Assembly (NCBI GenBank): GCA_029204225.1
Contig: CM055112.1
Coordinates: 42,968,311 to 43,032,310 of the forward strand
DNA length: 64,000 nt
Origin: Diphasiastrum complanatum
Lineage: Eukaryota > Streptophyta > Lycopodiopsida > Lycopodiales > Lycopodiaceae
Direction of reading: 5' to 3'
The first letter of the stretch is position 1. Every line of letters starts with the position of its first letter. The position numbers were made by a program, and so were the translations under genes. Below are positions 47,053 through 59,396 of this stretch, piece after piece. The notes under the pieces are model-generated. The model saw only the letters and a program-made list of their open reading frames with translations, was not told the origin of the DNA and did no database searches.

Positions 47053-48208
47053 TGTTGGAAATTAACCCCATAGTTGTCTCCTTGGTGAATGACTATTTCT
47101 ATTTCAAGATTTTTCCTGCACGTTTATTGATCATTGATATAGGGTCAAGTGAAACCTATTTTGGGTTCTACGTATGCTCATCTGATACCTACAGGAATCA
47201 CAACCCAGACAACCAAACTATTTGAAGAACATCTACAAATGGGCTTCTGGCTGATCTCCAGCAGAGAGTAACCAATTCTATCATAATTTCAAGTTCAAAT
47301 GTTAAGTTCAATAAATTGAAGTCATTGAGAACTTGGCCATCTTCAACAACTTCCAAGAACTAGCATTTAGAACAAGTCTACATAAATACAATATTACTTT
47401 TGTAATAGTTTGCAAAAATATTCTAAGTGTCGCAATAGTCTACAGATATGAACTATGTCTTTAACTGCTTCGGTTGTTTCGCATTTCTCCAAATGAGCTG
47501 TTTTATGGCACCTTCGTCTTTTTCGCATTTTCTCAAAAAGCAACAAGAAAATTACTTTATCAAATTGAACTGTTTTGCAAGACCTTCATCTTTTCCGCAA
47601 AAGGCGAAGAGAGAGAAACATCCCGAAGTGGTCTATTTTGAACGGGGAACGTTTCCAGCCACTTTCCAAAAATGCAAAGCGAGAGAAAACCACTTCCCTT
47701 AAAATGCAAATTGAGATAATTTGTGACGTCCTCGTCCGCTTCAACATTCCCTACGGGTTGACCGTGTACACAATGTAGAGTTGTCACATTTATTGGGATT
47801 AATACATGGATGAAGTCTATAAATGGATCATCCAGACACACTCGTGATGCTCCATCCATGAGACGAACGATTTTGAGCCTCCCAGTTATGCCATGATTCT
47901 AGTTGTAGCTATTTTGTTGTGTATTAGTGTAATATAGCAACATCAAGCTTTTCTATTTGTGTATAATGTAGATGAATGCATGTTGGGATTAAATGCACTT
48001 TACTTCTATTATCACGCTTGTTCACTCACTCTGATCAAAACATGGATGTCTACGACTCCTCAGTTTCTGATCAGTGAACGATTGTCTTTGACGCCTGAGG
48101 AACTGGCATCATTTTGTTGCATAACTAGCTCTTAAGTTTTGAACTAAAGTTCTTATTGAATCTGATTTCCAGTAATATCTCAAACCATTTCTAATCTCTT
48201 CGGTGGAC
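47053..48208 (+). mobile_element. Copia-type LTR, direct copy
   Basis: Starts TGTTGGAAATTAACCCC after a purine stretch. TATAAAT at 47818-47824 is a good promoter box. An inverted copy at 59397-60514 has nearly the same limits. The end near GGTGGAC is inferred from where the two copies part. Confidence 0.65.
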
Positions 48209-48439
48209 TGTACTCATTTCATTTTTCTGAGTATGATTTAACTTTTAAGATGTTGTTGGGCGCCAGAACGATTAAGCTGTGACTCCACTTAGTATAAACG
48301 ATCTATTAGATTGTTTTGCATCTAGCAACCCACTGTAGCAAGAGCACTGTTTCACAAATATTCTTGCTCTCTTCTCCGCTCGAGTTCTTCATCCTCCTTG
48401 CCTTGCCCCATCAAAGAGTTCATTTGAAATTTGTTTTCG

Positions 48440-48700
48440 TAAGAAGCCAAGCTTGGAGAATTTGAAGATCTTTGGTAGTACTTGATATGTCAACTCATCT
48501 TTTGGATACTTGAAGGGAATATTTGTTGTTTATAGTTAAGTAAAGAAAGCTTATAGGGTTTATATTCCTAAGTCAAAGAAAGTTCACATTTCTAGGGATG
48601 TTGGCTTTGAAGAGGACAATGTGGATAAGTTTGATCTTGTTGATGTTGATCAATCTAACATTTTTGATGGTGATGAAGATGGTTCTTTGGATGGTGATTA
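48440..48700 (+). pseudogene. Copia integrase C-terminal fragment
   Basis: In frames broken by shifts: LENLKIFGS, KAYRVYIPKSKKVHISRDV, GFEEDNVDKFD. This matches the copia integrase end (F-G-Y...Y-x-V-x-SRDV-x-FxE). It may belong with the 46.4-kb element or a neighbour. Confidence 0.65.
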
Positions 48701-48839
48701 TGGAGATGCTAAGTTCTCAAGTGTTGAGCTATGTGGTGTCAATGCTTGGAGATGGTCATTTTTTGGCGAATCTATAATCATTTTCTATGGAGTCATGTGG
48801 AGCTATATTAGCATCAGTATTGTACTCTTTTACTCATAG

Positions 48840-49426
48840 ATTTCCAAGGGTTGATGGTGTTGAATGTATTATTACTTCTCTATGGTGGCTAGGTCTAATA
48901 AGGGTTCGTGCGTAGTATAGTGGTAGACCAGTCGTCCCACTTTCTAAGTTCTGCACAAGCTCTAAACTATAAATAATGTAAAGGCTTGTGCAAAATAACA
49001 AAAACCTTGCTAAGGCATACCCAACTAGCAAGGGAGTCTAACTAAATCCTACTTAACACCCAGACGGGGGATGAAAATAATAAATGCGGCTTAATAAACA
49101 TAAAGCACTAAAACGCATGCCACAATAAAAATTGACGAAAGGAGGCAAGGGAAGACCCAAGCACCTTCCCTCAAGCTATGCACCTTTCCAAAGGAAACAC
49201 AAGTGAAATAGAATGACAATCTCAAAATAGAGATGCACAACATAGCATAATCTCAAAAGTGTTATTTACAAGGGAAATGCCTCGCTTCTTATAGTAAGAA
49301 GGGCCCTCCATAAGTATCCACTAGCTTATGGGATTAGTATCTATTACATAAAATTTGTGAGACACACTTACTAGTCGTGCATGCATTGGCAGCTCAAAAA
49401 GAACGACGCAAAGCATGTCATGATCA
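48840..49426. other. No gene recognised
   Basis: A tRNA-like internal promoter word TAGTATAGTGG lies near 48912-48922. CTTATGGGATTAGTATCT at about 49326 is shared with 7653. Otherwise nothing seen. Confidence 0.5.
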
Positions 49427-50917
49427 AGATAGACAAGATGAGACCAATGACAAGAGTCCACCAAAACACCCAAGGGAAACACTTATCCCAAAGGGGACTA
49501 GGGCGAGAGTACTGACAATAACCCAAAGTGAGTTACGGGTAGACCCACCTTGAAAAGAGTGGATGGAAGGGTGTGAGCGGCAAGTGAGTCTTGGACATCA
49601 ACACAAAACCAAGATGTGAAACCAAAGATCTTGGGTCCGCCGTATGGGGACCATACTACCCAGTGGAGGTCGCCAATGGTAGCCAAAATTTTAATGGCAA
49701 AAATCGGACTAATATAGGACAAAAAGCAGTTACAGAATATTTGACAAGCACAAAAACACTGTGGATTCGATGAAAGTTGAAGCAAAATGTTGGACCAAAA
49801 AAGGGGTCCTAGCCCGCCCTTAAAGTGGCTAGACGCGTTAATTCGTAATAGACAATATATCTGTACAAACGATCTAAGGAACTGTCGAAAATATTAGGCA
49901 TAGGTCAGTTTTGGTAAGACCGAAGAGAAATGCCAGTCCATGTAGAAATAGGTCTCAGCCCGCCTAAATGTGGCTAGTCGAAAGTTTTATAGCCTTAAAA
50001 TTGGCCCGATTGTAAAAATGCCAACAATGCCGAGCACAGTTTTGATGTACCAAAAAATATTTTACTAATACCAAAAGTCTCTTTGTTTTTCAGGGATGGC
50101 CAGTCTGGGTCAAAGATTGCTCTAATCTGTCACTCGTAACCACGTCAACAATTGCATAATCAAAAACCGTTTAGAGGCATTACCAAGAGAAAAAAAAATA
50201 GAAATGGGTATCAAAAGTATAGACAAAGTGGGTACCGAAAAAGTGGGCATAGGGGAGTTTAAAAAACGTAGACACATGGGTTTTGAAAAAATGGAAAAAT
50301 GATAATTTACGGCATCAAAGCCGTAGTTGCAGAGAAAAATCGCCAAGGCAAGTACTAGAGAGGCCAACCGGACTAAGCAATTTAACGAAAAGGTTATGGC
50401 CCTTGCAAATGTTAAGGCTTAAGGTGTTAAAAAGTTTTTTTTTGTAGTGACATCACACTGGGTGATGTCAAAGTGCCTACATCACCTTAGAAAGTTCTAG
50501 AAAGATCTCTTGCAAGTGGCTGATGTGATTGGCTCCACAACATTTTGCACATGCTAAAAATGAGAGAAATGTTTGAAGGGTGAAGAATTGGCAATTTGAA
50601 GGGCAACTAGTTGCCTACACTTATAAAAGGGGGTGACTTGTGTGACAAAATACCAAAACCTATCTTTGTAAAGGCTCTCTAGCAATACCCTGGTCTTTGT
50701 GGAAAAAAATGGGGTGGTAGAGGCATGTAGTCCATGGAGAAATCTGTTGTGAAAAACTTTTCAAGAGAGAGATAGAGAGATTTCCTTTGGTCATTAACAA
50801 AGTGCTATGAAATCTGTTTTGGGAATGGGAGGGTTTTGGTTAGTGAAGCCCTTTGCAATGAGTGAGAGTAATATCAGTGGAATATCATCCTTTGAGTGAG
50901 ACCTTTTCGGATGGCAC
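49427..50917 (+). repeat. Repeat D, right copy (LTR-like)
   Basis: Inverted partner of 23042-24532. TATAAAA at 50622-50628 and end GGATGGCACA. Confidence 0.65.
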
Positions 50918-50925
50918 ATTCCAAG

Positions 50926-51890
50926 GCTCACGACAAGTATCAGCAGCTGCTCCCAACACCATCTGTTTCACTCTTCCGCTTCTAACCCCATCGACACCAC
51001 TAACTTTCCCTTCATCCAAAGCCAATTTCTTCCAAAAATGCTGAATCTAATCCTTCACCACCTCTCTCTTCTCAACCTGATCCACAAGAAAAACATGCCT
51101 TGGCTGGTAAAGTATCCACAATAAGACACATGATCATGCCTAATGTGCCTAGCAAGGACATGCTAATTTCTCAAGAGTTTGTCAAGAATTATCAAACTAC
51201 TAAGGAGTGAGGCGGCTACACCCTTCCAAATGTAGATCATTGCAAAGCTCATGAGAATGTCGTCAAGCTCATAGATCCAGAATCAGCATGGCGCCATCAA
51301 GTATGTTTACAGAGCAAAACCTCCATGGCATGGTATCTTGAAGCACCCGCCTATATGCACACCAATCCATAGAATTAGCCAATAGTGTGGCGAGAACCAT
51401 TTCCTACCAAAAAGGTAAAGAACAAGAGCTTTTGGCCCATGCTCACAGGTGTAGATACTTGCAACCCAGTTGATGACATGGTTACAAATTTTTGAGTATT
51501 GTACCAAAAGCACCATGTCAACCCTGATTGCGATGCGCATTATTTTGCAGATAATTGCGGCCGGGTGGCATTCTTGGTGAAGCTAAAAGGTTATTGGTAT
51601 CGCGGGCTACCACCAATCGCTGTCGACATCAATAAGCCTTTGCAAACTCAAGATGATCACATCAATGTAGTGTAACTTTACCACTGAGCAGCTTGTGCAC
51701 TTCAAGTTGGTATGGTGGAGCTTTGGCAAATGCATGACTTTCTCTAGGGTATGCTCCACTATCATAAAACCTACCATTCCTTGATAAATTGCACTGGCAA
51801 ATGATGGAGAGCATCAACAACAAAATTTACCAATCTTGACAATAAAAATCTCACCTCCAGGAAGCTCAAAAGATCTAGGACGATGTTTTT
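50926..51890 (+). repeat. Repeat A, right copy, with decayed coding
   Basis: Inverted partner of 8009-8997. It carries the same decayed C-terminal coding in plus orientation (words matching DMLISQEFVK, AWYLEAPAYM, PIAVDINKPL) with additional stops. It begins 9 bp after repeat D ends. Confidence 0.8.
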
Positions 51891-51922
51891 AGCCTACGGC
51901 AGAAGTTTCAAGCAGTTTTGCG

Positions 51923-52775
51923 ATGGCAGACATGGGTGAGTCCATTTTGAGTGAAAGTAGCAAATTGGACAGGATTTCCAACTATGCAGTGTGGAAATTC
52001 AAAATGAAAAACATACTGATGGAGAAAGATGTGTGGGAAGTCATCAAAGGTGATGAGAGAAGGCCGCCAAATGAAGCGGATATCAAAGTGTTTGACAAAA
52101 AGATGAGGAAAGCTTTGACCTTCATTAACTTGTCAGTGAAGGATCACATCATTACCCACATTTGTGATGCTGTTACACCCAGACAGGCATGGGATGTGCT
52201 AAAGGAGCAGTTCAAGACATCAAATCTATCAAGAATCATATTTTTGAAGTCAAAGCTGAATAGTGCCCGCATGGAGCAAGGAGAGCACATTCAGACGTAC
52301 ATTACCAGAATCAAGACAATGAGGGATGAACTACATTCTATTGGTGAGCACATACGTGATGTGGAGTTGGTGCACAATGCATTGTGCGGCATTGCAGAAC
52401 CCTATCAGATGTTTGTGAGCGGAACAACATCAAGAGAAAGATTGTCAACCTTTGACGAGCTCACAGAAATCTTGATGTAGAAATGGTGAAAGCTAGATGT
52501 CAAAATACTGACGATCAGGCACTTGCAACACGCCAAAAACAAGGCAAGGGAAAGGGCAAGAAGAAGTCTAAGCAGCAATTTTCCAAGTCTCAGGAGGATG
52601 AGGGATCTTCCAGTAAGACCAAAAAGAAAGGCAAGTACTTCCATTGTGGTAAAAGGGGCCATTGGAAGAGTGAATGTCGCAAATTCCTGGCGGAACAAGG
52701 CAAGGGGAAACCAAAACAAGCAGGTAACCTTGTTGATGAGGGTGAGATTGAAGACTCTAGCATCTTCATATTTGC
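51923..52775 (+). pseudogene. Copia gag fragment
   Basis: MADMGESILSESSKLDRISN, YAVWKFKMKNILMEKDVWEV, then ITHICDAVTPRQAWDVLKEQ, LSRIIFLKSKLNSARMEQGE and RIKTMRDELHSIGEHI form a copia gag (UBN2-type) of normal length. A TAG at 52478 and a shift split it. A zinc knuckle FHCGKRGHWKSEC has lost its first Cys (Tyr instead). No protease follows: at about 52776 the sequence switches to a gypsy element on the other strand. Confidence 0.88.
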
Positions 52776-54662
52776 ATGGTCGTCCTAATAATACTTTATA
52801 CGACGATTCTCTTGTAGTCCTTAATATAATAAAATCCATTAGAAACTTATGGTCTCCAACATAGACTGTAACTTGGGACAATTCTCCTATTGGTGATCTT
52901 CTAGTTGCATCAGCTAACCTTAAATTTCTTAATGTGGGTGCTATTCTATGGTGAATGCCTAACTTGTATGTTGTTTCTTCAGTCATTATGTTTATGCTAG
53001 ATCCGGAATCTATGGGCACACTATCTAAAATACAGCCATTGATTACTACCTAAATCTCAGGTTGACCTTTATCATCATAGTTAACTATTCCTACATTGAC
53101 TAATGGTAACTTCGCTTTTCTTTTCTTTTTCCTTTGCAAAATTGCTTAATTTCTTTGTTATAATAATGATTATCTTCTAATGATTGTTTAAAAGTTATAT
53201 TGGGCATTTTGGAGACAAGGTCTTCTACTATATCATATGAGCATGTTCTAAGTGACGATAGATCTCTAGGTATCTCGCTACTTATAATTGGATATGAAAA
53301 TGTTACTTTCTTAACTTTTATGGTTTCTTCTTCTAAAAGCTTTTTAGCTTCTGAACTAATATCAACATCATAATATTTTTCAGTAGACCTATCAACGTCT
53401 AATTCTTTACTATTAGAAATTTCTACTGGCTGTTCTGTGACTTTCGCTTTTTCTGTCGCATTTATCGCAGATTTCACAGGTTTCGACTTCTTAATTTTCT
53501 TCTTATCTTTAAGAGTTGAAGAATCTTTACTACTTCTAGTAGTTACTTTGTTTATTTCTACATCTAAATCAGGTCATTGATGGTCTTGATCTTGCGATTC
53601 GAACTCTACTTCTATTCTCTGAACTATCATGTCAGTGTTAGTTTTAGATGGCCGAAGGTTATCTTCTCTAGGCGAGTTTACAAACCTCGGTTCAGACCCT
53701 GGCTGTTGTGGCTGAGGACATTTAGCAATGACATGCCCTTCACCTTTATAGTAAGCACAGAGTGACATATCCTACTGACCTCCTGGGTTCAGGATAATCA
53801 GGCAAATAGTGACATGGGGCTCCGCAATTGAAGCACGAACCCCTTAGTCTGGGTGGAGGAGTGGAATCTCTTGTCCCCCCTCTACGCATAATAGTGTTTA
53901 GTTGACCAGTATGCGGTTTTGGTATAATATTCTTTTGGTTAGTACGAGTTACAGTATAAGATACCTTCTCATGATTATTAATCGGACAGAGAAATAATTC
54001 CTCTTCTAAATAGCTAGTCTGTAAACTGGGACAATTAGTCTTAGAATGACCTTCCTTTCCACAAGCAGTACACCAAACATTGGCGTTAAGCTTTGATTTC
54101 TTCCATTTGGCTTTAACATTAGACATCTTGACTTTTAAATCACTCATTTCTTTTGCTAATATCTCAACGCTCTTCATTAATGGATCCATCTTTTCGGATT
54201 TCTCCATTCTTTTCTTCCTATCTGAATTCCTACTCTTGGATTTCCTATAAGAAGATATTACTTAAAGAAATCATATATGATTTTGGTAGATGTGGGTGGC
54301 GCTGGGTTTGCCATATTATCAGGTGGTGAACTAGGAGGACTAGGATCTAGACTACGCTCAGATGATGGTTCTGATGAAGAAGATTTTGATTCTGAACTTG
54401 GTTCGGAAGTGGAATCAGACGAATCTGATTCTGATGAGTATGTAGAACTTGATGTTTTAACATACCTTTCTTCAAATGAATCTACAAATGATGTAGTAGC
54501 GTTTAGAAGATCATTAAACGCTTCATGCATTAGTCTTGCTCTAACCGACCAATTACGCAAATTCTGCAGATACAAATCTCTAGATTTCCTATATGCTTCT
54601 AAGCGTTGTGCACACTCTAAATGTTTCTGTTCAATAGTTGCTTGAGAGTGTGTTCTTGGCAC
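52776..54662 (-). pseudogene. Ty3/gypsy gag-protease relic
   Basis: Minus-strand order: N-terminal ORF from 54662 (MPRTHSQATIEQKHLECAQR, then a Ser/Glu/Pro-rich tail); KSVEILAKEMSDLKVKMSNV; zinc knuckle CTACGKEGHSKTNC intact; a second CFNCGAPCHYLPDY lacking its last Cys; a third CAYYKGEGHVIAKC lacking its second Cys; a spacer; then retropepsin PIDSGSSINIM, LRLADATRRSPIG and YKVLLGRP, cut at about 52776. The main capsid part appears deleted. With the Asp-type primer-binding site this suggests the Athila/Tat side of gypsy. Confidence 0.82.
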
Positions 54663-54728
54663 ATGTTACATGAGAAAGATTTGTAGACTTAATACACTTA
54701 TAAATATTACAGAAGATGAAATTCATCT

Positions 54729-54746
54729 CCCTGGCAACGGCGCCAA
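54729..54746 (-). other. Primer-binding site, tRNA-Asp type
   Basis: The reverse complement reads TGGCGCCGTTGCCAGGGA, close to the site typical of plant gypsy elements primed by tRNA-Asp. It lies four bases from the LTR end. Confidence 0.82.
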
Positions 54747-54750
54747 ATTA

Positions 54751-55750
54751 TGTGGTGGCCTAGTCATTATAGATTTCACAAAATAAATGAATTAAGTAGT
54801 TTAAAAGAATTGATCGTTCCCCAATAGAGAGAATAATATCTTCTTTTGTATGATAAGTGTATGTAGGATGATGAATGGAATGTGATGTATAATAATCACA
54901 ATGAATACTTCAGTGACATATCTGGTTATCCAAAGATATTTGAGTAGATTGACATCCAGGAACACCAATGGTGAAATGATTTGGTCAAGGTCTGAGATTA
55001 TAAAGATTACTTTATCTTCTAAGCTCTTAGGATATCAATAAGCAATCAGATCAGTCAGCAACTAGCAAATAGATTCATCAAATGAAATCGAATTGACTAA
55101 TGATTCCTTCTAAGCGAACACAGTGAATTAGTTCTTATCGCAGTAAGCAAATAGAAAAGAGCATCAAACAAGTTCATCATTTGAACACGTAGCTCATTCA
55201 GAATTAAAAGAAGTCATGCTTATGGTTATGCTTAATAGCTTCGGCTAATTCCCTGCACACATTAGTTAGAATTGTCGCTCTTTGATGACGCCTGAAAATC
55301 CATGTTAGAGTAACTAAAATTCAGTAAGACATGATCGTATCACAAACGGTTACAGATCGTACAGAGTGTATTCGCTCAATTGATAAGAAGTAATGTTGTA
55401 AGAGATGGCAGAGGGAAAGAATGCTCAAGCTTATAGAAACTGGCTCTCTTCTCTCTCTATTGATACTCAAATTTGTGCGTATGTACAATGGCACGAAGTG
55501 TCGACCTTATAGGAATGATCACCGGCCTCAATGTCGTTTACCAACCGTTAAAATGTCGGTTGAATCCGCTAATGTGTCTCTATAGAACGTCGCGAGTTCT
55601 AACCTAAATGTGAATTTACAAAGTGCAAATAGGCCTTTACATGAATTTAGGCACTATAGCACATTTACATGTATAAAAATTAAAAAATTTTGCAATATAA
55701 AACAATATAAAACAATGTCTTTGGATAATGTGAAATCATGAGGCTCCACA
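54751..55750 (-). mobile_element. Gypsy 5' LTR, 1000 bp
   Basis: Starts TGTGGTGGCC and ends GGCTCCACA on the plus strand, so both orientations give TGTGG...CCACA. It is fixed by the adjoining primer-binding site. No 3' LTR in the window. Confidence 0.82.
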
Positions 55751-55831
55751 ATATGAATTTATAGTTATATATAGCTCATATATAAATCCTTATATATATA
55801 TATAACCAATCATATATATAAATACCAGAAC

Positions 55832-55888
<57 letters not shown>

Positions 55889-56251
55889 TAATATATATAT
55901 TTAAACTTATATACACGTATGCATGGGTGATAGACCATGCATCTTCCTCCCCTCACCCATGCATACGCATTTTTTAAACTAAAAAACTTGAAAAAAATGA
56001 TGCATGTATGGGAAAAGAGTATGCATGTGAGGGCCCCATGGATCCTCCTTCCTCATCCATGCATACAATTTTCTTAAACCACAAAATAAAAAAATAAAAA
56101 AGAGGATGCACTTTCTTATGCATATACACTTCTTTGAGTGGTACCACCCTCTCAATTCAAAATGATTATATACTTCCTTCATGGGTCCCACCCGCTCAAT
56201 TCAAAATGATCTTTCCCTCCCTTTGCATCATGATTTCTTTTACATTGGGAT
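55751..56251. other. TA microsatellite and ATGCATG hairpins, no gene
   Basis: TA-rich microsatellites at about 55790-55900. A 14-bp perfect inverted repeat (55917-55930 and 55953-55966, GTATGCATGGGTGA). Similar ATGCATG words recur to about 56065. Confidence 0.7.
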
Positions 56252-58871
56252 TCAACGAGTCCCACTCTCCGTAAATTCCAAATAATCTTTTAAGCAATCT
56301 CTCTCTCTCTCAAGTAATGCTTTCAGAGGTCGACTTAAGTCTGCAAGTACTGCTTGATTAGAGGTAAGGAGACCCTTGCCAAATCGCAGGTTGAAGTAGT
56401 ACGTGCTATGAAATAAGTAATGAGTGAAGAAATCCACACTCAAGCTTCCATATGTATATGCAAAAAATGTTGTATGATCTCTTAGTATGTGCTGCATATG
56501 TCAAAATCATAATGTCAGTCTTATGTTTGGATCTAAATATATATGAAAATTTGAAAGGATTTTGAAAATTTTATACTAACCATGTGATGAGTGATGTGAT
56601 CTTCTCCCCATGCTTTTGATATTGCATTAACAAACTCGACACAAGTCCTTTGGACAACTTTCTTATCAATATGAGAGTATTTTTTTTTTCTTAAAATAGC
56701 AATCATACTATCAAGCTTTTTTCATACATCAACTTTTAGTACTATGGTTTTGCCATCCTTCTCGAAGTCCTGAGTGGCAGCAATAATATTTGTCCAGACT
56801 GAGTGTTGAATATTAGAAGCCTTACCAGTATGATTTGATAGAAAACGACGTGCTTTTGCTCCTCCTATGGTTGGCTTAGTTGGCATGTTCCCATTCTTTC
56901 CTGAAAGTTTTTCATCTTTTTGAATTTTGACATGTCCTTTATGGAGTCCTGCTTTTGATAAAACATCTTCTAATCGAGAGATAGCTTCCTTTGCTAATGA
57001 TGCTGGCTTAGTATTCCAAGAAAAAACTATATGAAGATAAATGATCTTTTCTATTAATCTAACTTCTGCATGAAGAGTGCAAACATGCACATTTTTTAAG
57101 GGGATAGGCAGCATAGGCTTCCAGTTTGGATCTGCATATTCTCTAGTAATTCCTGTACTCCTAGTTACATCTTTTACCGTGAGAGATATTATACATACAT
57201 TTCAATGTTTTCAAATCACCTGCTAAGTGCCATTCAACATTGAAGTCTCCAACTCCTAGAACATTGAGAAGTCCTCCATCCATATGGTCCTTGATGATCC
57301 TAGGATAGCAGGTGATTTGAAAACATTGAAATGTATGTATAATCTCTCTCACGGTAAAGGATGTCCTTGAGAATATCCATGATAATATATCATGATCCTC
57401 TTTCAGCACCTGTCCAAAGAATTATTCAGACTTACTTTACAATGTATTAATACTATTCAATGAATGTAATGTAATAATGAGGCTAGTTACCTGAAACGAT
57501 GCCAACCACCATATATCATTTTCTAACTGGACACTGAATCTGAAATCTTCTTGGTTCTCTGTTTGTGATAGAGCACCATTCATGAGAGTTATAATAACCC
57601 TCTCCATCTTCTGCCCTTTCACAATTTTTTACTCATCTAACTTAAGTACTATGATTATTTTTCCATTCACCTTTTCATAGGTTAGATCATAGAATGTGAC
57701 GATGTATCTCAACAAGTAATTTAGATCAACAAATAAATTGTTTGATGAATTATAGAATATCGATCTTCCATCAGTTTCATACACCTCCTCAATATGAAAT
57801 GAAGTTCCAGTGATCTCATGCATACCTATGTTTAATGTATCCCTCTCTTTCTTCAAGTAATATATCCTAGGGATTGGGACTTTTCAGATTTGAACTTGCT
57901 TAAAAGCTTCTCTAATTAGTTTAAATATTGTTGCATATGCTTCCCTGCTAATACCTGCAAAATCACAAGCACCTGAACTATAGTCTTATCTAAATTTTTT
58001 TGAATGTCCACCATCAAAGACTCTGCTATTTTACACTTTACATTTGAAATCCTATTGTTCATCATGATACGCTTAGTGGATTTGCAAGAAAATATTGTGC
58101 CCAATGACATTCCTAGTGAAGCATTGTCTTTAATATTCCGAGGAGCTACTAATGCAGATCTGCAACAAAAACAGATAGTTAACTAAATATCACCATAGCT
58201 GAAATTAAATCCAAATGTCATTGAAAAAACTTACAAAATTCAGAATATGCTTACTTGAATGCATGGATCTTTCTATTTCGATAACCTCCTTTTAAAAGCG
58301 TTTGAATATCCTTGCAACTTTGTCGCTTTCGCTTCTTACTTTCAGCCTGCTTCTTTGACAAATCCAAATCCTTCAATAATTGTAAGTTTTCAATACGAAT
58401 AGACTATAAGACTGATTGCGTTCTGATTTGATATTGATTGTTATCTTATGTAATGCTTCATTATTTTTTTTAAGTTGTTCATTTTCTTCTAACGTCTTTT
58501 GGAGATGACAATTTCTATTCTGACAATAAGAGGATATCCGAATTAACTCACCTTCAAAAAAGTGAACTTTATTTATATAAAGTTGTTTTCCATGGTTCTG
58601 CAATCTTTCACAATATCCTAGTAATCCACTATGCCCATTGCATATCCATGTAACTAAATGAGTTATTGAAGAGAATGTGAGATGTGTCAAAGCGCTTGGA
58701 TCTTGTGGATATAATGTTCCATCTATCCATACATCCAAGTTTTTTTTTTCCTTCTGCCTTGTAACGAGAATGATCCTCAGCAGATATTTGAATTCCTTTG
58801 CCTCCTCTTCTCTGCAAAGGTGCCAAATCGATAGGGATATCCACATGTAGATGATATAATGTCATCATCAA
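56252..58871 (-). pseudogene. Decayed multi-exon gene of uncharacterised family
   Basis: Readable exons on the minus strand: from 58871 (DIPIDLAPLQRRGG; WIDGTLYPQDPSALTHLTF after a slip in a 10-A run; coiled coil LEENEQLKKNNEALHK); a Lys/Arg-rich exon ending near 58257; 58159-57955 (RIMMNNRISNVKCKIAE); to 57491 (ENDIWWLASFQ); 57409-56581 (WHLAGDLKTLKCMYNISHGK, NWKPMLPIPLKNVHVCTLHA, NMPTKPTIGGAKARRFL, ISKAWGEDHITHHM); 56491-56252 (HILRDHTTFFAYTYGSLSV). GT-AG borders and phases fit at 58159, 57955, 57491/57409 and 56581/56491. Stops, two shifts and the inverted duplication at 57.2 kb disable it. The CTLHA-x3-R-x2-EK block seems familial, but I cannot name a function. It may be a transposase or another element protein. 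Confidence 0.55.
57173..57358. repeat. 53-bp inverted duplication (hairpin, 80-bp loop)
   Basis: Arms 57173-57225 and 57306-57358 match in 52 of 53 positions as reverse complements. The first arm on the minus strand encodes the in-family words AGDLKTLKCMYNISHGK, so it is the original. The second arm is an inverted copy that keeps the frame open. Confidence 0.95.
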
Positions 58872-59357
58872 AATAATAATAGAGTAATCAGTTGCATCAA
58901 AGTACTATGACCAGATTCTATGAAGCAAAACAAAATACTCATCTTTGATTATATTATATACTATGTAGGATTAATCCAATCTCCATGCTTGTATGCTTGA
59001 TTTAAATTTGGAAATGCCACTCATTTTTCATTCCAATAGGGAGTTGGCGCTCATATTTTCATTCTCGTGGAAGGAATGCATATGTAAACATTCTGCAAGT
59101 TTTTCTGATTCGAATTTGGGTATGGCAGTCATATTCTAGATCCAGAAAAAATATTGCCCTTTTCGTAACCAATGGAGGGAATATTTTTGAATTTAGTCAA
59201 GTTATACTGCGAACTATTAACAGTTCTTAACTTTGACTATAGACACTGTGGTTAGATCATTGGGAGTTGGGGAGGCCTTGGGAGTGGTGTGGGCAAGCAA
59301 ATAAACAATATTGTTTTTTTATTTTGATATTTTTCTATATCTTACATGGCATTCCTT
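58872..59357. other. No gene recognised
   Basis: AT-rich. Two words similar to ATATTTTTCATTC follow each other near 59.0-59.1 kb. Nothing else seen. Confidence 0.5.
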
Positions 59358-59392
59358 AAAGGGTCTTTTTGACATTGAGAACTCCTCTAATG
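59358..59392. mobile_element. Single MITE end
   Basis: AAAGGGTCTTTTTGACATT to CTCCTCTAATG matches the right end of the element at 20574-20951. The other end is missing; it abuts the inverted LTR. Confidence 0.65.
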
Positions 59393-59396
59393 ACAG

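Noticed and set aside
54277-54645. Plus-strand acidic frame at 54.3-54.6 kb
   Set aside because: It mirrors the Ser/Glu-rich gag tail on the other strand.
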